Source: Artocarpus heterophyllus (Eukaryota; Streptophyta; Magnoliopsida; Rosales; Moraceae). Taken from it: 64,000 nt of DNA. The position numbers and the translations under genes are program-made. The stretch spans positions 5,038,212 to 5,102,211 of the forward strand of contig CM046339.1 in NCBI GenBank assembly GCA_025403435.1. The letters are read 5' to 3'. Positions 43,261 to 54,223 of this stretch are shown here, piece by piece. The notes beneath the pieces are model-generated. The model was not told the DNA's origin. It saw only the letters and a list, made by a program, of their open reading frames with translations, and ran no database searches. How positions within the stretch are numbered: the stretch's first letter is position 1; the number at the start of each line of letters is the position of its first letter.

Positions 43261-44810
43261 ATTGGAATAGGGATGCGACATTGAGCGAATATGGACTACA
43301 GTATCATGAAGACTATGATCGTGTTTCGATGTACCATATGGAAGCGACTCTAGCTCTTGTTCAGATGGTAAAGCAAAATCAGTGGCAGGACCAGCATTTA
43401 CAGGGGATTTGGATGCGGATTCAAAACGAAGAGCAGTTTGAAGAATGGAGAATGCATGCAGATGGATCGTTGTATTTTCGAGAACTTCTTACAGTTCCAG
43501 CTATCGCAGAGGTGACGAAAGCCGTTATGGACGAAGCTCATAGGTCTCAGTTTACTATTCATCCAGGGAGCACGAAGATGTATCATGATTTGAAGATGCA
43601 ATATTAGTGGAGAGGCATGAAGAAAGATGTTCAGAGTACGTGGCCAAGTGTATGACGTGTCTCTAGGTGAAAGCTGAGCATCAGAAGCCTACAAGTCAGC
43701 TTCAACCGCTTCCTATTCCAAGGTGGAAATGGGAGCATGTGACGATGGATTTTCTCTTAGGTTTGCCGAAGACGGAGCAACAGCATGATGTAGTTTGGGT
43801 CATGGTCGACAGATTGACAAAATCAGTGCATTTCATTCTGTTCAAGTCGACATGTTCGAGGAGGATTTTGGGGGAGTTGTGTCTGCAGAACATAATAAGA
43901 TTGCATGGAGTTCCTTTGTCCATCACTTCTGATCGAGACACCAAGTTTAATACTAAGTACTGGAGGAGTTTTCAGGAGGCTTTAGGAACAGATTTGAACT
44001 TCAGTATGGCATTTCATCCTCAGACTGATGGGCAGTCTGAGTGGGTTATTCAGATTCTGAAGGACATGTTGTGTGCTTGTGTGTTAGACTTCGGCGTGAA
44101 TTGGAAGAGATATTTGCATCTGGCAGAATTCGCGTACAACAACAACTCTGAGGCAAGCATTAGTATGGCACCATTTGAGGCATTGTATGGGTGACCGTGT
44201 AGGTCACTGGTGTGTTGGGCAGAGCCGGAAGGTAGGGTTATTCATAGGTCGGATGAGATTCATGATAGCAATGAGAAAGTCATCGTAATTCGAGATCGAT
44301 TGAGGGTAGTTCAGAGTCCACAGAAGAGTTATGCAGATAGAAGACGTCGGCCCTTAGAATTCATGGTAAGGGACTTTGTTCTCTTGAAAGTATCACCTCG
44401 TAAAGGAACTATGAGGTTCAAAGTGAGTGGAAAGCTTGCATCGAGATATGTTGGACCGTTCGAGATCACTCAGCATGTTGGTGTGGTTGCTTATCGGCTT
44501 GACCTTTTGCCCAAAATTTCTCATGTTCATGATGTGTTCCATGTGTCGATGCTCAGAAAGTGTCCGCCTGAGCAGGGTAAGATAGTTTCATTTCGTGATG
44601 TGCAGGTTCGGGAAGATACGATGTACGAGGAAGTGCCGGTTCAAATCATCGATCAGAAAGTGATCAGTTTGCGTCGTCGTGAGATACCATTGGTAAAGAT
44701 AGTGTGGCAGCATCATGGGGTTGATGAGGCCACCAGGGAGTTAGAGTTGAGCATGCGGGAGTTGTATCCTCATCTGTTTTGTTTCTCGATTGATTTGTAA
44801 ATTTCGAGGG
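43261..44810 (+). pseudogene. Gypsy integrase with chromodomain-like tail
   Basis: The N-terminal zinc-binding part is readable (MDEAHRSQFTIHPGSTKMY). The core domain follows with WEHVTMDFLLGLP, MVDRLTKSVHF, ITSDRDTKF, FHPQTDGQSEWVIQ and LAEFAYNNN, retaining the D,D,E residues. The GPY/F-type C-terminus (ASRYVGPFEI, AYRLDLLP, VHDVFHVSMLRKC) leads to a chromodomain-like end: LRRREIPLVKIVWQHHGVDE...ELEL. Chromodomains in Tekay-type elements direct insertion to marked chromatin. Stops at about 43605, 43654 and 44193 interrupt the frame. Confidence 0.9.
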
Positions 44811-44811
44811 T

Positions 44812-44835
44812 GAAATTTCTTTTAGGGTGGAGAGT
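44812..44835 (+). other. Polypurine-tract region of the gypsy element
   Basis: agggtggagagt precedes the 3' LTR start TGTAACG at 44836. Confidence 0.8.
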
Positions 44836-46998
44836 TGTAACGCCCCAAAATTAGTTTAATATTACTATAATGTAAAATGATGAATTAGCATGCCATAACT
44901 AATGTTTTAAAATTAATTTGATCATTTAATAAAATTTTAGGTGTAAAGTTGTTTTGGTTATCTTAATGACTTCTAATTGTTTTAATTATTTTAACTGTCA
45001 TTTTGAATCTTTGGGACACAAAAATTTGTAAAATGTCAAATGCATTCAGTTTTACAAAACTGTGGGCAGCACATGGTTTTCGCATAGTAAAACTGCCCAT
45101 TATTTCTCTCTATTTAAATCTCTCACTCTCTTCCTCTCTCACTCACTCGCTTACTCTCTCTCACTCTCCCTCTCACGCTCATCTCTCTCTCTCTCTGTCT
45201 CCCTCTTTCTCTCTCAAATTTTCCTCAAAATTTTGAAAAAAAAATTGAAAGCAAGCTTCAGATTTGCAAGAAGTAAGCTCGGGAACGTGATTTGGCAATC
45301 AAAAATTTGAATTGAAGCTTGAATTTGAGGTTAGATTTGAAATTTCTAAACTTTTTTAAATTTTTAATTTTTCATGCATTTTTGAAATCTAAGTTTGTTT
45401 GAGCTTAGAAAACCTTTGGTTTGAGTTAAAGGAAATTAGAACACCTAGAATCTAACCTTTTTTTGAAGAAAAATGGATTCGATTCAAGATTTTTCATTTT
45501 TTCTCATTTTTCTCTATTTTTGGATTTCTTGAGATTTTGTGTTCAAATCTTGTTTAAATGAGTTCAAAAGTGTCCTAGTATGTTTTCTATCATATATGAT
45601 TGTTTTCTATGCTTGGGATTTGAGAAAAATTGGTTAAAACGAAGATTTGGGTTTTGGGAGATCCAAAACCTGTGCCTAAAATTTTTGGAAATTTTCCAGT
45701 TCGGCAGGCCGGATTCATCCGTTCGGCAGGCCAAACCTAGAAATGTTTGGTCGATCGGACTTGGTCCTCCGACAGGCCAAACTGTGCAGTTCGGTTGGCC
45801 AAACCAGGGAGACCGGTAGGCTGACCGAACAAGGGCAAATTTTGTGATTTTCATATGTTTTCACTGTTTTGAACCCGAATTGAAATTCCAACTTTATAAA
45901 ATGATTTTAAGGATACAAATGGCACACTAGGACATCATGAAATGGTTTAGTAACATAGAATGTCTCAAACTAGATATTGATCGACTTAGTTTGTATCTAA
46001 AATCGTTCGTGGTTCCGCGGAGCTAACATATAGCAGACTGGGACTACGGTGTGGGGCACCAGCATGAGTATCGAGGTAGGATTTCTACCCTTTCTTTGGT
46101 AGCCTAATTTTAAATGATTTGGCCTTGAAAAGGATTTTTATCAAAATGTTTTCAAGGATGAATAAAAAGGGAATTTTATCGGTTGTTTTATGAATCGTGG
46201 ATTGAGATAAATTTTATAATGAACTCCATAATGAATGTAAATGATAATACTCGGTAACTGGGTTTTGAATAATGATGAATATGAACATAAGGGCATGCTG
46301 CCATATCAGAGATCGGGTCGTGTAGCGATCGACCTTGGGGGTAGGTCCCGAAACCTAGCTGGGCCACTACGGTGGTGATATTCATATGGTTTGCCAAGGA
46401 AAAAAAATGATGAGATTTCTGGTCGACCAAAAAAACTATTTTGGGTAAGAACGGTTTTACTTAAATTTATTTATTCATGCTTTCTTTTAAATAATCTCTT
46501 GAATAACGATATATCTTTTTAAATTAAATGGTCTCCTAAAATATAGTCCTACTGAGCCTTTCGCTCACATTTTATTTGTTTTCAAACTTCCCCCTCTAGG
46601 TGGATTTCCTCTTAGGTTTAGAGAGGACTCAATGAACAGAACTCAGGAGCAGTAGAAGGGCTAGTAGATTATTTGTAATAACTGAACAAGGCATGTAATG
46701 TTTTAACTTTCTTTGTGCTTGGACTGTGGTTGTATTATTATATTGTCAGTACAATGTGTGTGCACAAGTTGTGGGTCAATGGGACTCATACTCGCTATAT
46801 TTATTATTTTATTTCCTGCTTAATGATTTGCTCAATGATTTTATCTGTTTAATGATTATGAATTCTTTTACAAAATGGTTTTAAAATCTTCAATACTTTT
46901 ATATTTAATTTAACCCTTAAACTCATGTTTTTAACTAAATTTTTATTTAATTAAATTAAATCAACCGCCACGTCACCTCCTGTACCCAGGGCGTGACA
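44836..46998 (+). repeat. 3' LTR of the gypsy element
   Basis: 2163 bp, TGTAACGCCCC...GGGCGTGACA, collinear with 28715-30900. The module cluster is at 45700-45830. Confidence 0.95.
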
Positions 46999-47003
46999 GC
47001 TTA

Positions 47004-48225
47004 TTTAATCCTAATACAAAATAGCAATTTCAAAAGCAACTTTCTTTTGTTGAACAACATTTGCACTTGTTATTTCACTTGAGATTGATGCAATTTCTTG
47101 TTGTTTAATTTCCTTATTTGTGTTCTAATGCGTTGCACATGAAAATCAAAGTAATCAAAAAACTATGAACTTATTGTTTCGACAGGTACAAAATTTATCT
47201 GGCATTTTCACTTTTCAAAATCTTTTGATCTAATATATGTTAAAAGTTATTTACGTTTCTTGGAGCACCCTTAATTTCAAATAAGACAACAAGAATTTAG
47301 AATTTTTGGCTGCGACCATTTATAGATAAAGGTTGCAATAGCATTGGAAGATATTTAGTAAAAAGAGGACTGCATCTTTTTTTTTTTTTTTCTAATCTTA
47401 AATGCTCTTTTAAATGAGTTGTCCTAATGTAACTGGTTAAACACTAATTGGGACAATAGATATTAGTTTATTATAACTTATAGGAAATCTTCTTTGAAGC
47501 TTAATCCATCATAAAAGAAAAGTCAATCTAAATAACAATTTTATTCATTAATCATTTATAACTATTATACATTTTTAATTAAATTACATATTTTTATGTT
47601 GATTTTATGACCTAGGGCCTTGTATCCCAATTAGGCAATAGTTTTGACTATCATTGTTTATGTGAGCATTGATTTTTTTTTTTAATTTCTTTTGGTTTTT
47701 AAATTTGAGAGGGACATTCAACAGTTAATTGACTTACAAGACGTCATCAACTGATTTCTAGATTAAAGGGGAGATCTTAGCTTCAAATCTTGAGAACAAC
47801 TAGTTTTGTATATAAACAATAATGAAAATAATTGTGTTGTTTTACACAAGTAGCGGACATTTGCTGCGTTTGTTGTCCTCGTTGATCACGAACGTCGTGA
47901 TGTTGTCATGTGCTAGTATTCTTCAGGAAGTATGAGGCCAAGATTTCAATACCAAAGAAGTAATAACAAAAGAGCAGATAACTTTTCCCCCCTATATCGC
48001 CATAAGAATTTATAATTGATTATCCAAGAAATCTTGGACCACATGTCCACAGTCTATAGGGCTTGTATTTTCCAACTAAGGAAAGAAATGATAAATAACT
48101 AGGGTAAAATCTCTGATTTTAGCTTTAGTCCTTGGCTTTTGTTGAATTTGGCAACATTTAGCATAAATGAAATGATAGCTAGTGTACATACTTGGGAATT
48201 TAATTAGGGCTCATTTGACATACCG
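47004..48225. other. Non-coding stretch right of the gypsy element
   Basis: No domain, RNA gene or known repeat recognised. AT-rich with one T run near 47380. Confidence 0.5.
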
Positions 48226-48266
48226 TATTGTATTATATTATATTGTATTGTATTGTATTGTATTAG
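48226..48266. repeat. TATTG microsatellite
   Basis: tattg/tatta repeated about eight times, with related tattgta text continuing to about 48370. Confidence 0.9.
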
Positions 48267-48439
48267 TGTTATACAATATATTGTTTGGTTTTGCACCGTA
48301 TTAACATGTTGTATTATACTATACAATGTTTGTTTTCTACTATATTGTATTGAATTAATATTTAAATTTTAAACATAGTAAATTTAGGTCATGGTTCTAG
48401 GGTTGAAATTCAAGATTTCGATTCAAGATTTGGGAATGA

Positions 48440-48830
48440 TGTCAAAGCCAAGATTTGGGTTATAGGATCAGATTCCAAATTTGATGGTCGGGTGGGTTGG
48501 GATTCGAGGTTTAAGTTGGGTTTTAGAATTAAGGCCGGACTAGAAATTTGAGCTAGGGGTCAGGTTAGGGATTTGAGGTAGGGATCAAGATTCAAGTCTG
48601 GGTTAGGGTCGATGTCAAGATTTGAGATTTGGGGTTAGGGTAGGATTTAAAACTAGAGTCAAGGTCGGGATTCTAGGACAGAAGTCGAGGTCAAGATTCG
48701 GTGTAGGGGTTAGGGTCGAGATTCGAGACTAGAGTTGGGATCGAGATTGGGGTCGGGGTCGGGGTAGAGATTTGGAATTAGGGTCGGGGTTGGGGTCGGG
48801 TCGGGTCGGAGTGGGGTTTAGGATCATATG
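48440..48830 (+). repeat. G-rich degenerate minisatellite
   Basis: Loosely periodic units of the form ggtcgagattcgag / ggggttagggtcgg run for almost 400 bases. The + strand is G-rich and C-poor. The densest parts are ttggggtcggggtcggggta (48748-48767) and 48781-48818, both with four or more GGG runs. Several units contain ggttaggg. No coding frame. Confidence 0.8.
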
Positions 48831-48835
48831 GCAGA

Positions 48836-50440
48836 TTATTAAATTGAAAAAAAAAACTCAAATGTTTTTAATGATGACAATTTGGCCTGCTTAGAGCACT
48901 TTTCACAAGTAGGGAATTACCTACAGGACTAACTTTACGGGCCCCTAATTTCTACTTGTTCTTTAATTCAATCCCTTTTAAGTAAAACGACATAGCAAAA
49001 TAGAAAGTGTCCAAGAATCGTGAGGACCAGATGGCGGAAAAACAGATAGAACTCCGTAACATACTGAAAGCAATTCTCATCACAAAAGAGGGAAGACAAC
49101 GTCACTACAATTCTGATATGTATTCCATACTTCTCACAAAGAAATCAGCAGCTAGACAGAGGATAGTGTAAATATTCTCTTGACCTCATTCTCAAACTCT
49201 TTGCAATCCCAAAGCCATAACTCTTAACTTAGTGTCAAGACAGCTAGATTAGATTGGAAATTCTTAACTGATATTTGTCTTTGTTTATTTATGAAGTGCA
49301 AAACTAAACACCAATTTATAGGGAATAACAAGCAGTTACATGCAGTCACCCAAGCATCAAAAACCAGAACAATGACAATGATTTAAACCTCTTATTCAAA
49401 AACTAAAAGAAAGATAAATGGTACCTTGAAAAAAAAAAAAAATGTTAAAGCGTAGTCTTCACAAAATTACGAAAAGGGCAACCACGAATATATCGCCGCT
49501 GCCTCCACCAAGTGTCTGGCTACAGCATGCGCAATCTAAGATGTCCAAATCAAAACAAGAACAACCCATAAGCCACACTAATAAACTATTTGTTGTTTGG
49601 CATTCTAACGAACAACTTGCACGTACCATTTAAATCAACATATCAAATTCCATCAGCGAATGCCCAACAGTACACGAATTAACTTTTAAATCAAAAAATA
49701 AAAAATATATATTAAATCTTCCATATGAGAACAAGCAGTCATTCAGTCCCTTCATTTCGCATGGATGAGGCTGGTCTCAAATTCCACAAATAGATGGATA
49801 GGTTGAACCATATGAAAACCAACCCAAATACTCAACATGAAACTAATTTCTGAATTCCAGGAAAGTTGTGACATGCAAGAGATAATAAAACTTGTTTTTA
49901 AGCATCAGAATTGCCAAAAAAAAAATAAAATTATAGGACTCAACATGTATTTTTTGAATCATATAACTAATTTCTAGGACTCGGAATTTACAAAAGATGA
50001 AACAAAATATTATAGGCCTTATCATGTAATTTTTAAATTATAGAATCGTCTGATATTGTTTTCAAAATATGTGAAAATATTTTTATTTTAAAGAATAAAA
50101 TTTTTTTAGGAATTATGCTGAGAATGATTTTAAAATTTTTGTCTCGAAAAAAAGTGAAAAAACATTTTCAAAAATTTTAAGAACAAAAACAAACGGGGCC
50201 TATATAACCCAAAAAAATGTATTCAAAAACTTCAAACTAATTATTTAGATCTAAAATTGTAAAATCCTAACAAAATCGTCAAAAACCCCTAAAACGAAGA
50301 AGATGACACAAATTTAAGAAAGAATTACTAAAAAGACAGAAAGAAATCGAATCAAATAGAAGAATAATAGATCATAAGACTACAGTGAACTACAAAGAGG
50401 AAAACTCTTCGATCTAAAATGAAATTTCAAAAGTAATTAC
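48836..50440. other. AT-rich non-coding stretch
   Basis: No recognisable gene. A short segment near 50150-50200 (aaaaacaaacggggccta) resembles text often seen at plant transposon edges but is not assignable. If the exon at 50441-50600 is real, this would be its first intron. Confidence 0.4.
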
Positions 50441-50600
50441 CTGTAAGATCTGAAATAGAAAGCTCTTTGTTCTGTCACCAAAAAAGCATTTCGTCGTTGG
50501 AAAATGCCATTAGAGGGCAGGGAGCAGCTCAGAGAGAATTAGAGGAGAGATATCGAGAGAGCTAATGAGGAGAGAACACAAACTACAAAAGAGGAATGGA
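50441..50600 (-). other. Possible 5' leader exon of a host gene
   Basis: On the minus strand a CT-rich leader (ctcattagctctctcgatat..., ctctaattctctctgagct) ends in cttacag followed by gtaattac, a good plant splice donor at 50441/50440. It contains a 12-codon mini ORF MAFSNDEMLFW (50510 to 50475). That would be an upstream ORF or a chance frame. No following coding exon was found leftward. It could instead be transposon leader sequence. Confidence 0.3.
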
Positions 50601-50699
50601 GAAAAAATTCTGAAATAATACAATGATTTCAATAAATAATCCAAAACTATTATGAATAATCAATTGTGTTTGTCCACCAATAATTAGGATCTAAAATTA

Positions 50700-50976
50700 G
50701 TTTATGAAGTAAGCGTTGATATCAGCATAAATAATGAAATCAAATATGTCGAATTACTGTAGCAATGGTTGACTGTGATTACTATAGCAGTCTACAAGAC
50801 TGTAGTAATTACGACTACTATAGTGGGCACTATGGCATATGAAAATTTTCCTATAAATACCCCATTCTCTTACCCATATTGGATATCTGAAACTAAGCGA
50901 TTAATAAACTTTATCTCTCTACTTTTTCTTTCTAATTCTCTTACTTGCCTCTATAGTCCTTAGGTTTTATAACACA
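50700..50976 (+). repeat. LTR-like promoter region of a copia remnant
   Basis: A TATA box TATAAATA at 50852-50859 is preceded by the inverted repeat ttactatagcagtc...gactgtagtaa (50777-50809). The end ttataacaca followed by ttattagtacgaac resembles the LTR end and adjoining ATTATCAGCACGA-type site known from some plant copia elements. The left boundary is not defined and no 3' LTR partner was found. Confidence 0.5.
50852..50859 (+). promoter_or_regulatory. TATA box of the copia LTR-like region
   Basis: TATAAATA followed by ccccattctcttaccc. Confidence 0.55.
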
Positions 50977-51178
50977 TTATTAGTACGAACGTTCTAGTTC
51001 TAACTCAGGTCTCTACCCCTAGTAAGCAAAAACAAAGGTATATCATTTCTTTTATTCATTTTTATATTTGTCTAATACCATCTTATAAAGTAGAGGCTCT
51101 ATCGCCTAATTTTAAGTATAGTGCAATTGCAAAACTTATTATTGTTATTTCTAAAGCATATTCTGCATATACACCATT

Positions 51179-51410
51179 CGAAAGGTTTACCTAGTAGATT
51201 GGCATGTCCATCATACATATTCTATATATATTTTTCGAAAGGTTTACCTAGTAGATTGGTAGATCCAATACACATATTCGACATATACATTCCTCGAAAG
51301 GTTTACCTAACAGATTGGCGTGTCCGTTATATATATTCTACATATGTACTCTTCGAAAGGTTTACCTAGTAGATTGATGTGTTCATATTATTATTCATAC
51401 ATATATATTT
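51179..51410 (+). repeat. Four-unit tandem repeat, 57-59 bp, in copia leader
   Basis: cgaaaggtttacctagtaga begins units at 51179, 51236, 51295 (third unit: aacag variant) and 51354. Units end in catacatattc...atatacat. It lies between the LTR-like region and gag. Confidence 0.9.
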
Positions 51411-51970
51411 ATATATATATATATGTATATATTTTTTAACTCTCTATTGTTTATCTTAAATTTTATAGTTGATTATTGTTTACGTATTCGTTTTTATGTT
51501 ACTGTTATTAAATACGGTTTTGTATTTGTCTTAAAATTCCAATCAATGGCAATACTGTCTTTATACTATTCCAACAGTTATGGCACTATTCTAACAGTAA
51601 TAGATAGCTAAGTAGTGGCTAGTTTTTGTTCTATAAATTGGTAAATTCTTAACTCTTACATATCACTTCTCATCCTCTTCAATATCTTATCTCTTCTCTA
51701 GAAATTATCTATAGTTAGAGTTTTCACAAAATGTTTAACATAGTTACAATATTTATTATTACTACTGTTATTAGTTAAATCATTATTCTTCTTATTTTTT
51801 ATGTATCTTTAGTCAGATTTCAACCTTTTACTATAGCGATAATGTTTATCGTGATTCCTCTTTTAATGATTGCTATTTACTTCAATAACATGTAATGCTT
51901 GTACTACTTATGGTTTTAATAAATAAAGTCATGATTCTAATTACTTTTACATTTCTTATAATTAATCACT

Positions 51971-52950
51971 ATGTCAAACTTTGCAAAGCTTGAATTCATT
52001 GCATTGGATATCACGAAAAAGAATTATATGCCTTGGATTCTTGATGTAGATATACATATTGAGTCAATGGTTCTATGGGGGACAATTAAATAAGGCAATA
52101 CCATGTCATCACAAGATAAAGCAAAAGCGATGATTTTCCTTCACAGATACCTTGATGAAGGTTTAAAATACAAATATCCCACTATGAAAGATCCAAGTGC
52201 ATTATGAAAGGATCTTAAAGAAAGATTCGATCATCAAAAGGAAATTATACTTCCTACAACCCGTGATGAATGAAACGCTTTACGATTTCACAATTGAAAT
52301 TTTGTGGGGAAAAAATTACTGATGAGGAAATGTTAGAAAGGACTTACTCCACATTTCATGCTTCCTATATAACCTTATAACAACAATATCAGTTGGGTAG
52401 TTTTAGGAAATATTCTAGACTAATTTCTTCTCTTCTATAGTAGAAAAAATAATAAGCTTTTGATCAAAATTATCAGTCTCGTTTTATAGATTCAACAGCA
52501 TTTCTAGAAACAACTGCTGCAAGTATTGAAAATTTTAGATGAGGACATAATCACGGTTATGGTCGTGGCTGTGGACGTAGACATAGACGTGGTCGTGGTT
52601 GTGGTCACGGCCATAGTCGGGGACGCCGTCAAGGCAGTTTTTACCCTACATAAAACCACACAATTCAAAAGAAGCATCATGAAGGAAGGCATGATAAATA
52701 GAGAAATATTCGTAAAAATTCTTCCAAGAATCCTGAAGATTCATGTTATAGATATGGTACTAAAAGGCATTGGTCTCGGGTTTGCTAAATACCAAAGCAT
52801 CTATGTAAGCTTTATAAGGCATTCCTAATATTGAAAGAAAAGAAAGTAAATTGTGTTAAACATTTAAATCCTATAGATGATTCAACATACCTTGATGCTT
52901 TGGATTTTACTGATGATTTTGTTGACAAGGATCTTGGTGACAACTAATTA
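51971..52950 (+). pseudogene. Copia gag pseudogene
   Basis: ATG at 51971 gives MSNFAKLEFIALDIT, KNYMPWILDVDIHI and, after a stop, DKAKAMIFLHRYLDEGLKY and LKERFDHQKEI, a standard plant copia gag. It continues GKKITDEEMLERTYSTFHAS, then a His/Arg/Gly-rich run (52540-52640), and a zinc knuckle decayed to CYRYGTKRHWSRVC, whose second Cys is Tyr. About eight in-frame stops are present. Gag would package element RNA. No intact copy can be read here. Confidence 0.85.
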
Positions 52951-53086
52951 ATAATTATAAAACTATGTTTTTATTTGTTATATTTTACTTGTAATTTTTG
53001 GAAGTATTAGTGTTTTGTTTCATTGAATAAAATGCTCCTTAAATAATGCAATTAAAAATTTATTCTTATTAAATTATATATGTTAC

Positions 53087-54223
53087 GTGAAGCTTGACAT
53101 GGATAGTACTAATAAACGAGCAAATTTTAATATTAATGTTGGGGATATTTGTATACCAGATAGTGGTATAACTTACACTATCCTTAAAAGTAAAACGTAC
53201 TTCTCAGATTTAAAACCAACAAAGGCAATTTTAAATACAATATCAGGTCTTGTAGACTTAATTGAAGGAACTGGTAAACCCAACTTCATATTGCCAAATG
53301 GAATAAAGTTTTCATAAATGATGCTTTGTTGTTGCAAATCCAACATGAATTTGTTGAGTCTTAATGACATATACCTTCATGGATATGATACTCAATCTAG
53401 GACTGAAGGTAATTAATCTATATATACATTACTAATGAGATTTTTGGAAAGAAGTACATATTAGAAAAACTACCAAAGCTTTCCTTAGGATTGCATTACA
53501 CTTATTTAAATGTGATTGAATTATATGTGGTAGTTAAGGAAGATTCTTAGATTTTAAACTTATGGCATAACCGATTAGGTTATCATGGTTCATCAATGAT
53601 GCAAAGAATTATTGAAAACTTACATAGACATATATTGAAGGGCCAAAAGTTCCTTCAAACAAATAGAATTTTATGTGCAGCTTGTTCTCTTGAAAGCTAA
53701 TTTTGAAACTATCACTAGTTAAAATTAATAGTAATCGCCTATATTTCTTGAATGTATACAAGGTGATATATGTGGGGCCTATTCACCTATCGTGCGGGCC
53801 ATTTAGATATTTTATTGTATTGATATATGCCTCTAGTATATGGTCACATGTTTGCTTATTATCAACTGGTAATGTGGCATTTGAGAGATTTCTTGCCCAA
53901 ATAATCAGGTTAAGAGCACAATTTCCTAATTATACAATGTCAGAAAGTTAGACTTGATAATACTAGTGAATTTACATCCTAAACTTTTAATGATTATTGT
54001 ATGTCAATTGGGATTATTGTCGAGTATCCTATTTCTCATGTACATACACAAAATGGTTTGGTTGAATCACTGATTAAACGCCTCCAGCTTATTGCTAGAC
54101 CATTAATAATGAGAACAAAACTTCCAATTTCTGTATGGCGTTATGCAATCTTACATGTTGTAGCATTAATTTGCATAAGGCCAAATGCTTATCATAAATC
54201 CTCCCCATTACAATTAGCATTTG
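53087..54223 (+). pseudogene. Copia protease to integrase, first part
   Basis: The frame 53087-53317 reads ICIPDSGITYTIL, the DSG protease motif, then TISGLVDLIEGTGKPNF and ILPNGIKF. A GAG-pre-integrase segment follows (LWHNRLGYHGSSMMQRII). Integrase pieces include SIGIIVEYPISHVHTQNGL, then VESLIKRLQLIARPLIM, and end at KSSPLQLAF. Stops and shifts are frequent between 53370 and 53960. It is cut at 54223 by the solo LTR, and continues at 57722. Confidence 0.85.

Larger units (their letters stand above)
28715..46998 (+). mobile_element. Tekay-like Ty3/gypsy chromovirus, interrupted
   Basis: Two LTRs (28715-30900 and 44836-46998) start TGTAACG and end GTGACA. Both outer sides carry the identical 5 bp duplication GCTTA (28710-28714, 46999-47003). 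Internal order is primer site, gag, protease, RT, RNase H, integrase, chromodomain-like tail, polypurine tract: the Ty3/gypsy order with a chromovirus C-terminus. RT is split at 33307/42510 by a minus-strand LTR element. Removing that insert leaves about 9.1 kb. Coding parts carry many stops and frameshifts, so it is non-functional. Confidence 0.95.

Noticed and set aside
49442..49633. 63-residue frame after an A run
   Set aside because: No domain and no promoter or splice context.
52526..52828. 100-residue frame rich in Val/Asp
   Set aside because: Antiframe of the His/Arg/Gly-rich part of copia gag.
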